Assembly: GCF_022095615.2 (NCBI RefSeq) | Contig: NZ_CP155559.1 | Location: forward strand, 741,501 to 805,500 | Direction: 5' to 3' | Length of the DNA: 64,000 nucleotides | Source of the DNA: Bacillus thuringiensis | Lineage (GTDB): Bacteria > Bacillota > Bacilli > Bacillales > Bacillaceae_G | Part shown: piece after piece, positions 44,422-53,588 of the stretch | Layout: each line of letters opens with the position of its first letter | Numbering within the stretch: the first letter of the stretch is position 1 | The notes under the pieces: generated by a model | The model's input: only the letters and a program-made list of their open reading frames with translations | Database searches by the model: none | What the model was told of the DNA's origin: nothing | Made by a program: the position numbers and the translations under genes

Positions 44422-44437
44422 ATACCCCTATAGGTAA
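44422..44437. promoter_or_regulatory. CstR operator 4
   Basis: ATACCCCTATAGGTAA, 15 of 16 positions identical to operator 2, placed 16 bases before the DsrE-like gene. Confidence 0.75.
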
Positions 44438-44453
44438 TTGGAGGGAGAACAAC

Positions 44454-44933
44454 ATGGAACAACAGAAGAAAACAACAATCGTTTTATTTAGCGGAGATTA
44501 TGATAAAGCGATGGCTGCTTATATTATTGCAAATGGTGCAGCGGCGTATGATCAAGAGGTGACTATTTTTCATACCTTTTGGGGCTTAAATGCTTTAAGG
44601 AAAGATGAACATGTGAAGGTAAAGAAAACGTTCATAGAAAAAGTATTTGGAAAAATGATGCCGCGTGGTGCGGATAAGATGGGATTATCAAAAATGAATT
44701 TTGCCGGTATGGGGCCAAAGATGATTAAAGGCATTATGAAAAAACATAATGCGATGCCTTTACCAGATTTAATGGATTTGGCGAAAGAACAGGGGATTAA
44801 ACTTGTGGCTTGTCAAATGACCGTAGATTTATTAGGGTTAAAAGAGGAAGAGATTATGGAAGGGGTAGAGTTTGCAGGAGTAGGAGCTTATTTAGCAGAT
44901 GCTTCGGATGGGAATGTGAATTTATTCATTTAA
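44454..44933 (+). CDS. DsrE/DsrF-like sulfur-transfer protein
   Basis: A 159-residue DsrE-fold protein. It opens with the strand TTIVLFSGDYDKAMAAYIIA; the conserved cysteine sits in LVACQMTVDLLG near residue 122. Met/Lys-rich loop 60-100. Members work with rhodaneses and TusA in sulfane sulfur relay. The ribosome binding site is ttggagggagaac; it has its own CstR operator. Confidence 0.9.
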   Translation: MEQQKKTTIVLFSGDYDKAMAAYIIANGAAAYDQEVTIFHTFWGLNALRKDEHVKVKKTFIEKVFGKMMPRGADKMGLSKMNFAGMGPKMIKGIMKKHNAMPLPDLMDLAKEQGIKLVACQMTVDLLGLKEEEIMEGVEFAGVGAYLADASDGNVNLFI

Positions 44934-44966
44934 ATCACCTTCTTTTTAGAAGGCGGGGGATATAAG

Positions 44967-45731
44967 GTGAGCTTAGTCGTATTACTTTTTATAATTGGGT
45001 TTATAGGATCGTTTATATCAGGAATGGTTGGAATTGGCGGTGCGATTATTAATTATCCGATGATCCTATACATTCCGGTATTGCTAGGATTTACTGGCTA
45101 TACGTCACATGAAGTGAGTGGTATTACAGCGGTGCAAGTATTCTTTGCAACTTTTGCAGGGGCATGGGCCTATCGGAAAAGTAATGATATGGATAAAACG
45201 CTAGTTGTGTATATGGGAGCTAGTATATTAATAGGGAGTTTCATAGGTAGCTTTGGTGCTAACGTATTAGAGGAACACACGGTCAATGTTGTTTATGCAG
45301 CGTTAGCAACAATTGCTGCTATTATGATGTTCGTGCCGAAGCGGAATAATGGTGATAAAGTGAAATATAATAAATGGTTAGCAAGTTCGCTAGCGTTTAT
45401 TGTAGGCGGAGCATCAGGCATTATAGGTGCTGGCGGTTCTTTCCTATTAGTTCCGATCATGCTAGTTATTTTAAAATTGCCGATACGTACAACAATAGCA
45501 ACATCTATCGCTATTACGTTTATTTCTTCAGTAGGGATTACGACTGGAAAAGTGATAACTGGGCAAGTGGTCGTAATTCCAGCTCTCATTATTGCGATTG
45601 CAAGTATCTTTGCTGCGCCGCTTGGAGCGCGAGTTGGGAAGAGGATCAATCAAAAAGCATTGCAATATATGTTATCGATTTTGATTGTAGGGACTGCTGT
45701 TAAGATGTGGATTGATATGATATCGAAATAA
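44967..45731 (+). CDS. tauE: TauE/SafE-family sulfite exporter
   Basis: A 254-residue membrane protein with about eight helices and the two glycine-rich repeats GIGGAIINYPMIL and GAGGSFLLVPIML. The family exports sulfite, sulfoacetate or thiosulfate; here it would remove the products of persulfide oxidation. The start is GTG after aggcggggga. Confidence 0.88.
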   Translation: MSLVVLLFIIGFIGSFISGMVGIGGAIINYPMILYIPVLLGFTGYTSHEVSGITAVQVFFATFAGAWAYRKSNDMDKTLVVYMGASILIGSFIGSFGANVLEEHTVNVVYAALATIAAIMMFVPKRNNGDKVKYNKWLASSLAFIVGGASGIIGAGGSFLLVPIMLVILKLPIRTTIATSIAITFISSVGITTGKVITGQVVVIPALIIAIASIFAAPLGARVGKRINQKALQYMLSILIVGTAVKMWIDMISK

Positions 45732-45765
45732 AAGGATGGCGCTGCTTGCAGCCCATCCTTTTATT
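45730..45765. terminator. Bidirectional terminator
   Basis: Stem aaaaggatgg/ccatcctttt with an inner gctgc/gcagc hairpin, between the exporter gene and the converging YbjN-like gene. Confidence 0.85.
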
Positions 45766-46205
45766 TATGCCCAAATAACTTTCATTAAGTTCTTATATTC
45801 GTCATTTGCTAATTTATATAGCATTCTCGTATGTTCAAAGACAAGTGCTGGATTAAAGTTTGGTTCTGAGAATGCAAGCGATGCTGAAATATCAATTGCA
45901 TTTTGCTTGTTTAAAGTGAATTTTGCAAATCGATAAGATGTGTTTAATTCATTGATAACGTGCAAAATATCATTTGTTGATGTTGCATCAGGTACGTGAG
46001 CAACATTGAAGCAGTATATATCCACAGTAGGATGTTCGTTTTGGAAAGCAGCGATAAGTTGAATTTTTGCTCCAGCTTCTGTCTCTAACCCTACTGAAAA
46101 ATGAACAGAATCATCATTTTCATCTATATTTTCTTCCATGTATATATCGTTTGACTTTAAGTAGTCTTTAAAATCTGAGATGTTATGTTTTACTGCAGCT
46201 TTCAT
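45765..46205 (-). CDS. YbjN/CesT-like domain protein
   Basis: A 146-residue soluble protein with the fold pattern of the YbjN and type III chaperone-like family: an acidic N-terminal half and helices around TNDILHVINELNTSYRFAKF. The function is not known in Bacillus. Single gene; the start follows a good site (caggggg). Confidence 0.7.
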   Translation of the reverse strand: MKAAVKHNISDFKDYLKSNDIYMEENIDENDDSVHFSVGLETEAGAKIQLIAAFQNEHPTVDIYCFNVAHVPDATSTNDILHVINELNTSYRFAKFTLNKQNAIDISASLAFSEPNFNPALVFEHTRMLYKLANDEYKNLMKVIWA

Positions 46206-46314
46206 ATGTATGAGCCCCCTGATAATTGGAATAGATTGCTACTATTTATTATAATTTAAAAATATTAAAAAAGATAGTTAGAAAGTTCTGATTTTTAGAT
46301 TCAGATAAATAAAA

Positions 46315-46352
46315 AGAAGCAGTTCTCTACCTCCATAGAGAACTGCTTCTTT
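46315..46352. terminator. Terminator of the LCP gene
   Basis: A 14-bp stem (46315-46328 with 46337-46350) with T-rich sequence on both strands. Confidence 0.88.
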
Positions 46353-46353
46353 T

Positions 46354-47556
46354 TTATTCATTGTCGTTAGACGATGTTTCTGTATCTTTACTGCTATTTT
46401 TATTTTTCACTTCATTGTTACTTGATTCGCGTTCACTTGAATTTTCTGACTTAGATTCTTTTGTTTTCTCTGTGCTTGTTTTCTTCGAATCAGAGTCTGT
46501 TTTTGTATATGCAGGTAATCCAAGGTGAGCACGAAGATCGTTTGTAACTTTTGCTAATTCTTTTTTATCTGGATTGTAGTAATATGTTCGGCCGCCACCA
46601 GCAGATTGGCTACATGTATCGTCACCTTTTGCCATATAGCAGTCTTCACCTTGAATTTGTAATTTTTCAATGTCTGAATCCGATCCATACTTATAGAATG
46701 AAAGCATATCATCGAATGTTAAGTTTGTAACGAATTGTCCGTTAATATCATCAATGATGTTACCAACTTTTGTTACAGATCCAACGCTTGTTAGTTTCTT
46801 TAAAATTGCTTCAATAACGAGCTGTTGACGTTGTCCACGCATTGCATCACTATCAATGTGTCGCGTTCTAGCAAGAGCAAGAGCTTCTTCACTATTTAGC
46901 TTTTGAACACCTTTCTTCAGGTGAATCGCATCAGCAGTATCATTACTATCTTGTTCAGTAAATTCAACTGGTACATCGACTTCAATACCACCTAAATCGT
47001 CAACAATCTTCATAAATGACTTGAAGTTAAATTTTACAAAGTAATCGACAGGAACATTCATTAATTTTTCAACTGCATCAATACTTGCTTGTGGTCCACC
47101 ATCTTTTCCGTTTTTAGTAGAACCGTATGCATGAGCGTGTGTAATTTTATCTTTTTTCTTTTCCACTGGAATATAAGTATATGTATCTCGTGGAATACTT
47201 AATAGTTTTACTGTTTTGCTATCTTTATTAAACGTTGCAAGTAATAGTGCATCCGTTCTTATAGCTTCACCATATTCTTTCCCACGGACATCGCTTTCAT
47301 CAACACCCATGATTAAGACAGAGACATTGTTCGTAATAGGTTTTACAGCTTTGTCACGTAAATCAGATTTATCACCGCGCGCTAAATCGTGTGCGGCATT
47401 TCGAACAGCAGAAGATGCTTTATTTACTAAAAACCAAGTATAACCGCCACCTATTATTAAAAAGAATAGAATAACGCTTATAATAATTTTTGTTTTTTTC
47501 TTACTTTTTTTCGGTTTACTGCGTGTATTTTCTTGCAAAGATGGGTTTTGCTCCAT
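46354..47556 (-). CDS. LytR-CpsA-Psr family cell-wall glycopolymer ligase
   Basis: A 400-residue LCP protein. A basic N-terminus (KPKKSKKKTK) and one membrane helix (about 26-47) anchor an extracytoplasmic LCP domain (about 80-250): VLIMGVDESD, RTDALLLATFN, LLSIPRDTY, and RTRHIDSDAMRGQRQQ, whose Arg/Asp residues bind the lipid pyrophosphate. The C-terminal 70 residues are low complexity (Ser/Lys/Glu/Asn). The family transfers teichoic acids or other polymers to peptidoglycan. The ATG at 47556 has aaggag; a GTG 36 bases upstream is weaker. Confidence 0.92.
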   Translation of the reverse strand: MEQNPSLQENTRSKPKKSKKKTKIIISVILFFLIIGGGYTWFLVNKASSAVRNAAHDLARGDKSDLRDKAVKPITNNVSVLIMGVDESDVRGKEYGEAIRTDALLLATFNKDSKTVKLLSIPRDTYTYIPVEKKKDKITHAHAYGSTKNGKDGGPQASIDAVEKLMNVPVDYFVKFNFKSFMKIVDDLGGIEVDVPVEFTEQDSNDTADAIHLKKGVQKLNSEEALALARTRHIDSDAMRGQRQQLVIEAILKKLTSVGSVTKVGNIIDDINGQFVTNLTFDDMLSFYKYGSDSDIEKLQIQGEDCYMAKGDDTCSQSAGGGRTYYYNPDKKELAKVTNDLRAHLGLPAYTKTDSDSKKTSTEKTKESKSENSSERESSNNEVKNKNSSKDTETSSNDNE

Positions 47557-47870
47557 TTCCTGTACTCCTTCATTTGGATTGAAATACGACACTCACATCC
47601 ACTTATTATAATGAAATTTAGCGAAAAAAAACATTACAAATCATTTACATTTCGTAAAAATTCAATTTATTTATAAAAAGTCAGATTTTCTATATTTTAT
47701 TCTTCAGATGTAGATTAAGTATAAGGGCTTTTAGTAGAAATGAAAATATGTATTGTGAGAAAGTAATAGAGAAGTAAGATTTGTTGAAATATAGCCAAGA
47801 AGAAATGAGTAGGCTTATGTATTTCTTCTATATAATAAAGAAGAATTTTACGGATAAAGGAGAGGACATA
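47557..47870. other. Divergent intergenic region
   Basis: About 310 AT-rich bases between the LCP gene and the YhdH-like gene, containing both promoters. I cannot place either promoter with confidence and see no riboswitch or palindrome. Confidence 0.4.
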
Positions 47871-48869
47871 ATGAATCATACATCATTCCGAGCAATCGTT
47901 GTGAACGAAATAGAAAGTAAGCAATTTGTAAGAAACGTTGTAGAGAGAGAAATAAGTAGTTTACCTGAGGGGGACGTATTCATACAGGTTCATTATTCTT
48001 CGTTAAATTATAAAGATGCTCTTTCATCTACGGGGAATAAAGGGGTTACGAGGGCATATCCTCATACGCCAGGAATTGATGCATCAGGAGTGGTTGTGAG
48101 TAGTAAAGATGAAACCATTAAGGTAGGAGATCAAGTCATTGTAACGGGATATGATTTAGGTATGAATACTTCTGGTGGTTTCGGAGAATATATTCGCGTG
48201 CCAGCATCTTGGATCATCCCTTTACCCGATGGCATGTCATTAAAGGAAAGTATGATGTACGGGACAGCAGGTTTTACAGCTGCTTTATCGGTATATAAGC
48301 TTATTGGAGCAGGCATAACGCCTAGTATGGGAGATGTTTTAGTAACGGGTGCTACAGGCGGCGTAGGGAGTGTAGCTGTTAGTATTTTAAGTAAGTTAGG
48401 ATTTAACGTAGTAGGAGCGACAGGGAAAATGGTAGAGGAAGAGATGCTACTACGTTTAGGGGCGAAAAAGGTGATTCACCGCGCGGAACTGAATGATGAA
48501 TCTGGAAGACCAATGCTTAAAGGAATATACGCTGGAGTTATCGATACTGTAGGTGGACATATGTTAGAAACAGCATTAAAAACGGTAAAGTACGGCGGTT
48601 GTGTGACGACATGTGGTAATGTGGCAGGCCAGGAGTTACAAACAACAGTATATCCGTTTATTTTACGAGGCATAAGCCTTTTAGGGATAGATTCTGTGCA
48701 ATGCCCAGTGAATGTGAGAAGAGATGTTTGGACGCTCCTAGCAAATGAATGGGGAAACAAAGAGTTACTATCTTATACAGAAGAATGTACATTAGAAGAA
48801 TTAGATGAGAAGTTTACACTTATATTGCAAGGAAAGTTAAAAGGAAGAACGGTTGTAAATATGAAATGA
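47871..48869 (+). CDS. YhdH/YhfP-family quinone oxidoreductase
   Basis: A 332-residue NADPH-dependent medium-chain dehydrogenase (zinc-free). Family marks are SSLNYKDALSSTG, PHTPGIDASG, the cofactor loop VTGATGGVGSVA and the C-terminal GKLKGRTVV. Relatives reduce acrylyl-CoA or quinones. The ATG at 47871 follows ataaaggagaggaca; the frame is open 90 bases further upstream without a site. Single gene. Confidence 0.92.
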   Translation: MNHTSFRAIVVNEIESKQFVRNVVEREISSLPEGDVFIQVHYSSLNYKDALSSTGNKGVTRAYPHTPGIDASGVVVSSKDETIKVGDQVIVTGYDLGMNTSGGFGEYIRVPASWIIPLPDGMSLKESMMYGTAGFTAALSVYKLIGAGITPSMGDVLVTGATGGVGSVAVSILSKLGFNVVGATGKMVEEEMLLRLGAKKVIHRAELNDESGRPMLKGIYAGVIDTVGGHMLETALKTVKYGGCVTTCGNVAGQELQTTVYPFILRGISLLGIDSVQCPVNVRRDVWTLLANEWGNKELLSYTEECTLEELDEKFTLILQGKLKGRTVVNMK

Positions 48870-48903
48870 AAAAAGAGACGCTTAAGTTAGCGTCTCTTTT
48901 TTA
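48870..48903. terminator. Bidirectional terminator
   Basis: A 12-bp stem (48871-48882 with 48889-48900) flanked by A and T runs, between two converging genes. Confidence 0.9.
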
Positions 48904-50559
48904 TTATAATGATTGTTTTAAATTGATTTTACCTTGTTCACCTAAAACACCATCAGCAATATTTACAGCGTGATCACCGATACGCTCTAAGTTACTTACC
49001 ATATCAACGAAGATGATACTTGCATCGCCTGAACAGCTACGTTCGTTTAGACGTAATACGTGACGTTTACGAAGAACACGTTCCATTTGGTCAATTTTAC
49101 GTTCTTTTGCAATAACTGTTTGTGCTAGCTCAGTATCGAAGTTTGTTAAAGCTTCAACTGCGTCTTGTAATGTTGAAATTGTTAATTCAAGCATTTCATT
49201 TAGTTCAGCTAGTGCTTCGTCTGATAGGGAAACACGGTTTGAAATTTGGAAATCTACAAGTTCTACAAGGTTTTCTACATGATCACCGACACGTTCAATA
49301 TCTCCAACAACACCAGCTAAAACGGAGTGTTTTTCAGAGTCTGAAGGTGAAAGTGGCTTTTCTGATAGTAAAACTAAATACTCGGTAATTTTTTTATCTA
49401 AATTGTTAATAGCTCCTTCTAATTGAGTAGCCATATTTTCATGCTTTTTGTCTTGTGTATTTAAATATTGATTCGCTTCTTTTAAGCCGTGTAATGAAAA
49501 TTCAGCCATACGCACAACTTCTTTTTGAGCTTCGGTTAAAGCAATAGCTGGAGATTGTTCAATAAAGATTGGATTTAAATGTTGTGGTTTAAAGTTAATA
49601 GATGCATCTTCACCACGAATAATTTTTGTTACAATCCAGGCTAATACTGCAATGAATGGGAATTGAATGATTGTATTTGTTACGTTAAATGTTCCATGTG
49701 CAAATGCAATTGTCATTTCTGGATTTAAATTTAATGACGTTTGGAAATATTGAATTAAACTTGTAAATGGTATTAATATAATCGTAAAGATAATGGTACC
49801 GATAATATTAAAGATAACGTGAACTAATGCTGCACGTCTTGCCGCAATTGAAGTACCGATTGCTGCTAATACTGCTGTAATTGTCGTACCGATGTTATCA
49901 CCGAATAATACAGGAAGGGCAGCTTGTAAATCGATTGCACCTTGACCGAATAATTCTTGTAAAATACCGATTGTTGCGCTTGAGCTTTGCACAATTAAAG
50001 TGAAGACTGTACCGACAATAATTCCTAAAATTGGATTATCACTCATGCTAATCATTAAATCTTGGAATGACTCTAAAGAACGAAGAGGTTTCATGCCTGC
50101 GCTCATTAATTCTAAACCGAAGAATAACATACCAAAACCGAATACAACTTGACCTACAGAATGTACTTTTTTATTTTTAAAGAAGAATAATAAAATCGCT
50201 CCAACTGCCATAACTGGGAGAGCGTATTCTCCGATTTTAATTCCGATAATAAATGCAGTAACTGTCGTGCCGATGTTTGCACCCATAATAACACCGATTG
50301 CTTGTCTTAATGTCATAAATCCAGCACTTACAAGTCCGACTGTTAAAGCAGTTGTTCCTGAACTTGATTGAATTAATACTGTAACTAGCATACCTGCTAG
50401 TACACCCATCAGTGGGTTTGTTGTAAAGCGATCTAGAATATCGCGAAGACGATCTCCAGCTGCTTGTTGCAGTCCATCGCCCATGTATTTAATACCGAAT
50501 AAGAAAATACCTAATCCACCAATGAACTGGAAGATCATTTCTTGAACATTATATTCCAC
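48904..50559 (-). CDS. Na/Pi cotransporter with PhoU-like tail
   Basis: A 551-residue protein. The N-terminal part (about 1-310) has the two inverted repeats of the Na+/phosphate symporter family, each with QSSS (VLIQSSSGTTA and LIVQSSSATIG) and GANIGTT/GDNIGTT. The C-terminal part (about 335-545) is a PhoU-like helical domain with ERVGDH and ERIGDH motifs. The B. subtilis counterpart is YqeW. I prefer the GTG at 50559, eight bases from aaggag; a GTG nine bases earlier overlaps that site. Confidence 0.9.
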   Translation of the reverse strand: MEYNVQEMIFQFIGGLGIFLFGIKYMGDGLQQAAGDRLRDILDRFTTNPLMGVLAGMLVTVLIQSSSGTTALTVGLVSAGFMTLRQAIGVIMGANIGTTVTAFIIGIKIGEYALPVMAVGAILLFFFKNKKVHSVGQVVFGFGMLFFGLELMSAGMKPLRSLESFQDLMISMSDNPILGIIVGTVFTLIVQSSSATIGILQELFGQGAIDLQAALPVLFGDNIGTTITAVLAAIGTSIAARRAALVHVIFNIIGTIIFTIILIPFTSLIQYFQTSLNLNPEMTIAFAHGTFNVTNTIIQFPFIAVLAWIVTKIIRGEDASINFKPQHLNPIFIEQSPAIALTEAQKEVVRMAEFSLHGLKEANQYLNTQDKKHENMATQLEGAINNLDKKITEYLVLLSEKPLSPSDSEKHSVLAGVVGDIERVGDHVENLVELVDFQISNRVSLSDEALAELNEMLELTISTLQDAVEALTNFDTELAQTVIAKERKIDQMERVLRKRHVLRLNERSCSGDASIIFVDMVSNLERIGDHAVNIADGVLGEQGKINLKQSL

Positions 50560-50885
50560 GCATTCCACTCCTTAAATTTCATGTACGATGTAATTATTAA
50601 CTGAACCTTGAGGCACTGTAAACGGTTTGTTAGTAAAATTTACACTAAATTTACAAAGAGAAGAAAAGTTTACAATTCTTTAAAGAAACAGTTGTATTTT
50701 ATTGGTTTTTATCTTGTATAAATCTTAATTTTGTAAAGAAATCACACTTTTTAGAATAGTATTTTCGGTTGCATATCAAGGAAAGCGTCTGCGAGTTCAT
50801 TGTATATTTTTTGATGAAAGTTAAAAAAATATGTAGGAAAATGATTATATTAATTTTTCCTTATAACTCACTCCGCTTTTGCACA
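50560..50885. other. Intergenic region upstream of the Na/Pi gene
   Basis: About 325 bases. The part nearest the gene holds repeated TTTACA hexamers, two of them exactly 11 bases apart (50639-50644 and 50650-50655), the periodicity of PhoP boxes, and a third at 50669. The rest is AT-rich with no gene that I can see. Confidence 0.4.
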
Positions 50886-50921
50886 TAAAAAAGCTACTGA
50901 ATTATCCAGCAGCTTTTTCTC
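50886..50921 (-). terminator. Terminator of MFS gene
   Basis: Stem aaaagctactg/cagcagctttt (with one mismatch) overlapping the 3' end of the minus-strand MFS gene and followed by T on that strand. Confidence 0.8.
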
Positions 50922-52104
50922 TGTTTTTATCTCCATGCTTTTGTTTTCTTATACTTGTGATGTAAATGAACAGGAAAGCAATAAGTAGTAGAGAGGAATA
51001 GCGATATACAGTTGCGTAGTTTGTAAAATGTGCAATGAATCCAAATATAATCGCGCCAGCACCAATGCCTAGGTCAAATGCTGAGAAGAATGTAGCTGTT
51101 GCCACTCCTCGTCGGTGCGGTGCTACTCGGTCGATCATCCATGCTTGTAGAGCAGGTTGAATCGCTCCGAAACCACTTCCGTAGCATGCTGCTGCAATGA
51201 TTAAACTCGGAATTGTAGTTGTATACGACAATAAAATAATACCTGCAAACGTAATAATAACTCCTGGAATGATGACAAATGTATGACCTTTCGCATCGTA
51301 TAACTTTCCAGAAAACGGCCGAGTGACAGCGATTGCAAGTGCATTAAATAAGAAGAAGAGGCTTATATCAGCCATTCCGACTTCCGTAGCAAATAATGTA
51401 ATAAAGCTCCCGATTCCGCCGTACATTAATGTAATACATAATATTAATAATGAAGGAAGTAAAGCTTTGCGCTCAATAAATCCATCAAGGAAGGTACCAG
51501 ATGTTTGTTGTGGTGGTTGCGGCGATTTTTTGATTTGAAGCAGTTTCGTTAATATTAATGAAACAATTGTACATGAAAGTGCACATAAAAAAAGAATCGT
51601 GAAGTTATATGTTTGCATAAGCCAAAGCCCGATAAGTGGACCTAGCGCCATTGCAATTGTTCCAGAAAGACCGAAATATCCCATGCCTTCGCCGCGGCGA
51701 GCTTGCGGAATTAAATCTGAAACGACAGTTCCATATGTAGTCGTTGTAATACCAAAGCCAGCTCCGTGTAAAATTCGCACGGCAAGCAATAGGAAAACGG
51801 TTGAAGCGAAAAGATAACTACCCATAGCGAGTAAACAAATAGCAGTACCGATCATTAAAATGATTTTTTTATTAAATTTTTGCAAGGCATTTCCAGTTAG
51901 CGGTCTAACAAAAAGTGCCGCCACGGTAAACATTCCTACAACAAATCCGATATTGGAACTTGTGCCGCCAATTTCTTTCACATAAACAGGCAAAGTAGGA
52001 ATTAACATTTGAAACCCTAAAAACATACATAAGTTTGCAAAAATTAAAGCAACAAACTCTTTCGTCCATAACGATTCTCGTTTTACGAGTATTGCTTCTC
52101 CCAT
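50902..52104 (-). CDS. MFS transporter
   Basis: A 400-residue exporter-like protein with twelve helices and a central loop near residue 200. Motif A-like sequence reads RPLTGNALQKFNKK in the first half and RPFSGKLYDAKGH in the second. It belongs to the YwoG/YfkF-like MFS exporters of Bacillus; the substrate is unknown. It is a single gene. Confidence 0.88.
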   Translation of the reverse strand: MGEAILVKRESLWTKEFVALIFANLCMFLGFQMLIPTLPVYVKEIGGTSSNIGFVVGMFTVAALFVRPLTGNALQKFNKKIILMIGTAICLLAMGSYLFASTVFLLLAVRILHGAGFGITTTTYGTVVSDLIPQARRGEGMGYFGLSGTIAMALGPLIGLWLMQTYNFTILFLCALSCTIVSLILTKLLQIKKSPQPPQQTSGTFLDGFIERKALLPSLLILCITLMYGGIGSFITLFATEVGMADISLFFLFNALAIAVTRPFSGKLYDAKGHTFVIIPGVIITFAGIILLSYTTTIPSLIIAAACYGSGFGAIQPALQAWMIDRVAPHRRGVATATFFSAFDLGIGAGAIIFGFIAHFTNYATVYRYSSLLLIAFLFIYITSIRKQKHGDKNREKAAG

Positions 52105-52423
52105 ATATTCATCCCCTATATAAAATTTTCTCTTTTCTTTCGAGTATATGTATTGGTCAATGTAACAGTCAAGGAAGGTGCCTTGAAAACGTATAACAAT
52201 TTTCGAGGTGGAAAAACTGATAAATTTGTGTAAAAGCTACACAACTATGAAAAAAAGTTGTAAAGTATAGATGTATAGACTTGTAGTTGTTATGAATGAT
52301 AGAAATTGTTTTTTCTTTAAAGAAAGCGGATTCAAACAGTAGTGAATGAGAAGGGGATATATACTTTTTCACTACATATATTTGAAAAGGTTTACAATAT
52401 GATGAAGAAAGAGGCGTGTACAT
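52105..52423. other. Upstream region of the MupG-PTS locus
   Basis: About 320 bases between divergent genes. An inverted repeat, gtagtgaa (52339-52346) with ttcactac (52368-52375), lies 50-85 bases before the first mupG gene and may be an operator. I could not fix a promoter with proper spacing. Confidence 0.45.
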
Positions 52424-53512
52424 ATGAGACGATTAGGTATTTCTATTTATCCAGAACATTCGACAGTAGAGAAAGACAAGGAGTATGTAACGTTAGCAAG
52501 TAAATACGGATTTACACGTGTATTCACATGCTTATTGTCTGTAGATGGAGAAAAAGAGAAAATTATAGAAGAGTTTAAAGAAACAATCTCTCATGCAAAT
52601 GCATTAGGGTTCCAAGTATTAGTTGATATTAGTCCGTCTGTCTTTACACAATTAGGTATTTCATATAATGATTTATCATTCTTCCATGAGTTAGGAGCGT
52701 ACGGTATTCGTTTAGATGTCGGTTTCTCAGGATTAGAAGAATCAATTATGACTTACAATCCATATGGTTTGAAAATTGAAATTAATATGAGTAACGGTAC
52801 GAAGTATGTAGATAACATTATGAGCCATAGACCAAATCGTGAAAATTTAATTGGGTGCCATAATTTTTATCCGCATCGTTATTCAGGATTATCATATGAT
52901 CATTTTATTAAATGCTCGAAACAATTTAAAGATTACGGTATGAGAACGGCTGCTTTTATTTCATCATTTGATGCAACATACGGACCTTGGCCAGTAACAG
53001 AAGGATTATGTACGTTAGAGCAGCATCGTGAATTACCGATGACAACACAGGCGAAGCATTTATTTGCGACAGAATTAATTGATGATGTTATTATTGCGAA
53101 CGCGTATGCATCAGAAGAAGAATTACAAGCACTAGGTGCATTAAATAAAGAGAAACAAACATTTGATATAGAACTATATGATACAACAACAGAACTAGAA
53201 AAAATTATCGTATTAGATGAGCCTCATTTTTACCGCGGAGATGTATCTGAATATATGATTCGCTCAACACAAAGTCGTGTGAAATATAAGAAAGAAGAGT
53301 TCAAACCGCATAATACATGCGAAATTAAACGCGGTGATCTTTTAATTGATAATGAACAGTATGGTCAATATAAAGGTGAATTGCAAATTGCTTTAAAAGA
53401 TATGGTGAATACAGGAAAAACAAATGTAGTTGGTCGAATTGTAGAAGAAGAGATTTTCTTACTAGACTATTTACAAGCATGGGATAAATTCGGATTCACA
53501 TTAAAGAAATAG
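52424..53512 (+). CDS. mupG: MupG-type 6-phospho-N-acetylmuramidase (DUF871), copy 1
   Basis: A 362-residue cytosolic protein of the DUF871 family: a TIM-barrel N-terminal part (about 1-240: LGISIYPEHST, GFTRVFTCLLSV, IGCHNFYPHRYSGL) and a C-terminal cyclophilin-like beta domain (about 250-360: RGDVSEYMIRSTQS, GELQIAL). MupG of S. aureus cleaves MurNAc-6-phosphate-GlcNAc inside the cell. A close paralogue lies at 57905. It is the first gene of the locus, preceded by gaaagaggcgt. The substrate here is inferred from the family only. Confidence 0.85.
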   Translation: MRRLGISIYPEHSTVEKDKEYVTLASKYGFTRVFTCLLSVDGEKEKIIEEFKETISHANALGFQVLVDISPSVFTQLGISYNDLSFFHELGAYGIRLDVGFSGLEESIMTYNPYGLKIEINMSNGTKYVDNIMSHRPNRENLIGCHNFYPHRYSGLSYDHFIKCSKQFKDYGMRTAAFISSFDATYGPWPVTEGLCTLEQHRELPMTTQAKHLFATELIDDVIIANAYASEEELQALGALNKEKQTFDIELYDTTTELEKIIVLDEPHFYRGDVSEYMIRSTQSRVKYKKEEFKPHNTCEIKRGDLLIDNEQYGQYKGELQIALKDMVNTGKTNVVGRIVEEEIFLLDYLQAWDKFGFTLKK

Positions 53513-53518
53513 AGAGAA

Positions 53519-53569
53519 TATAAAGGGGAAAAACTACTGATTTCAGCAGCTTTTCCCCCTTTATATATA
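53519..53569 (+). terminator. Hairpin between mupG copy 1 and the regulator gene
   Basis: A long imperfect stem: tataaagggg and ctactg pair with agcag and ccctttata across an atttc loop. There is no clear T run after it, so it may be a partial terminator. Confidence 0.55.
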
Positions 53570-53588
53570 AAGAGCGAGAGGAAGAGCT

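Noticed and set aside
52180..52200. cre-like sequence tgaaaacgtataaca upstream of the first mupG
   Set aside because: The right half is out of register with the CcpA consensus by one base.
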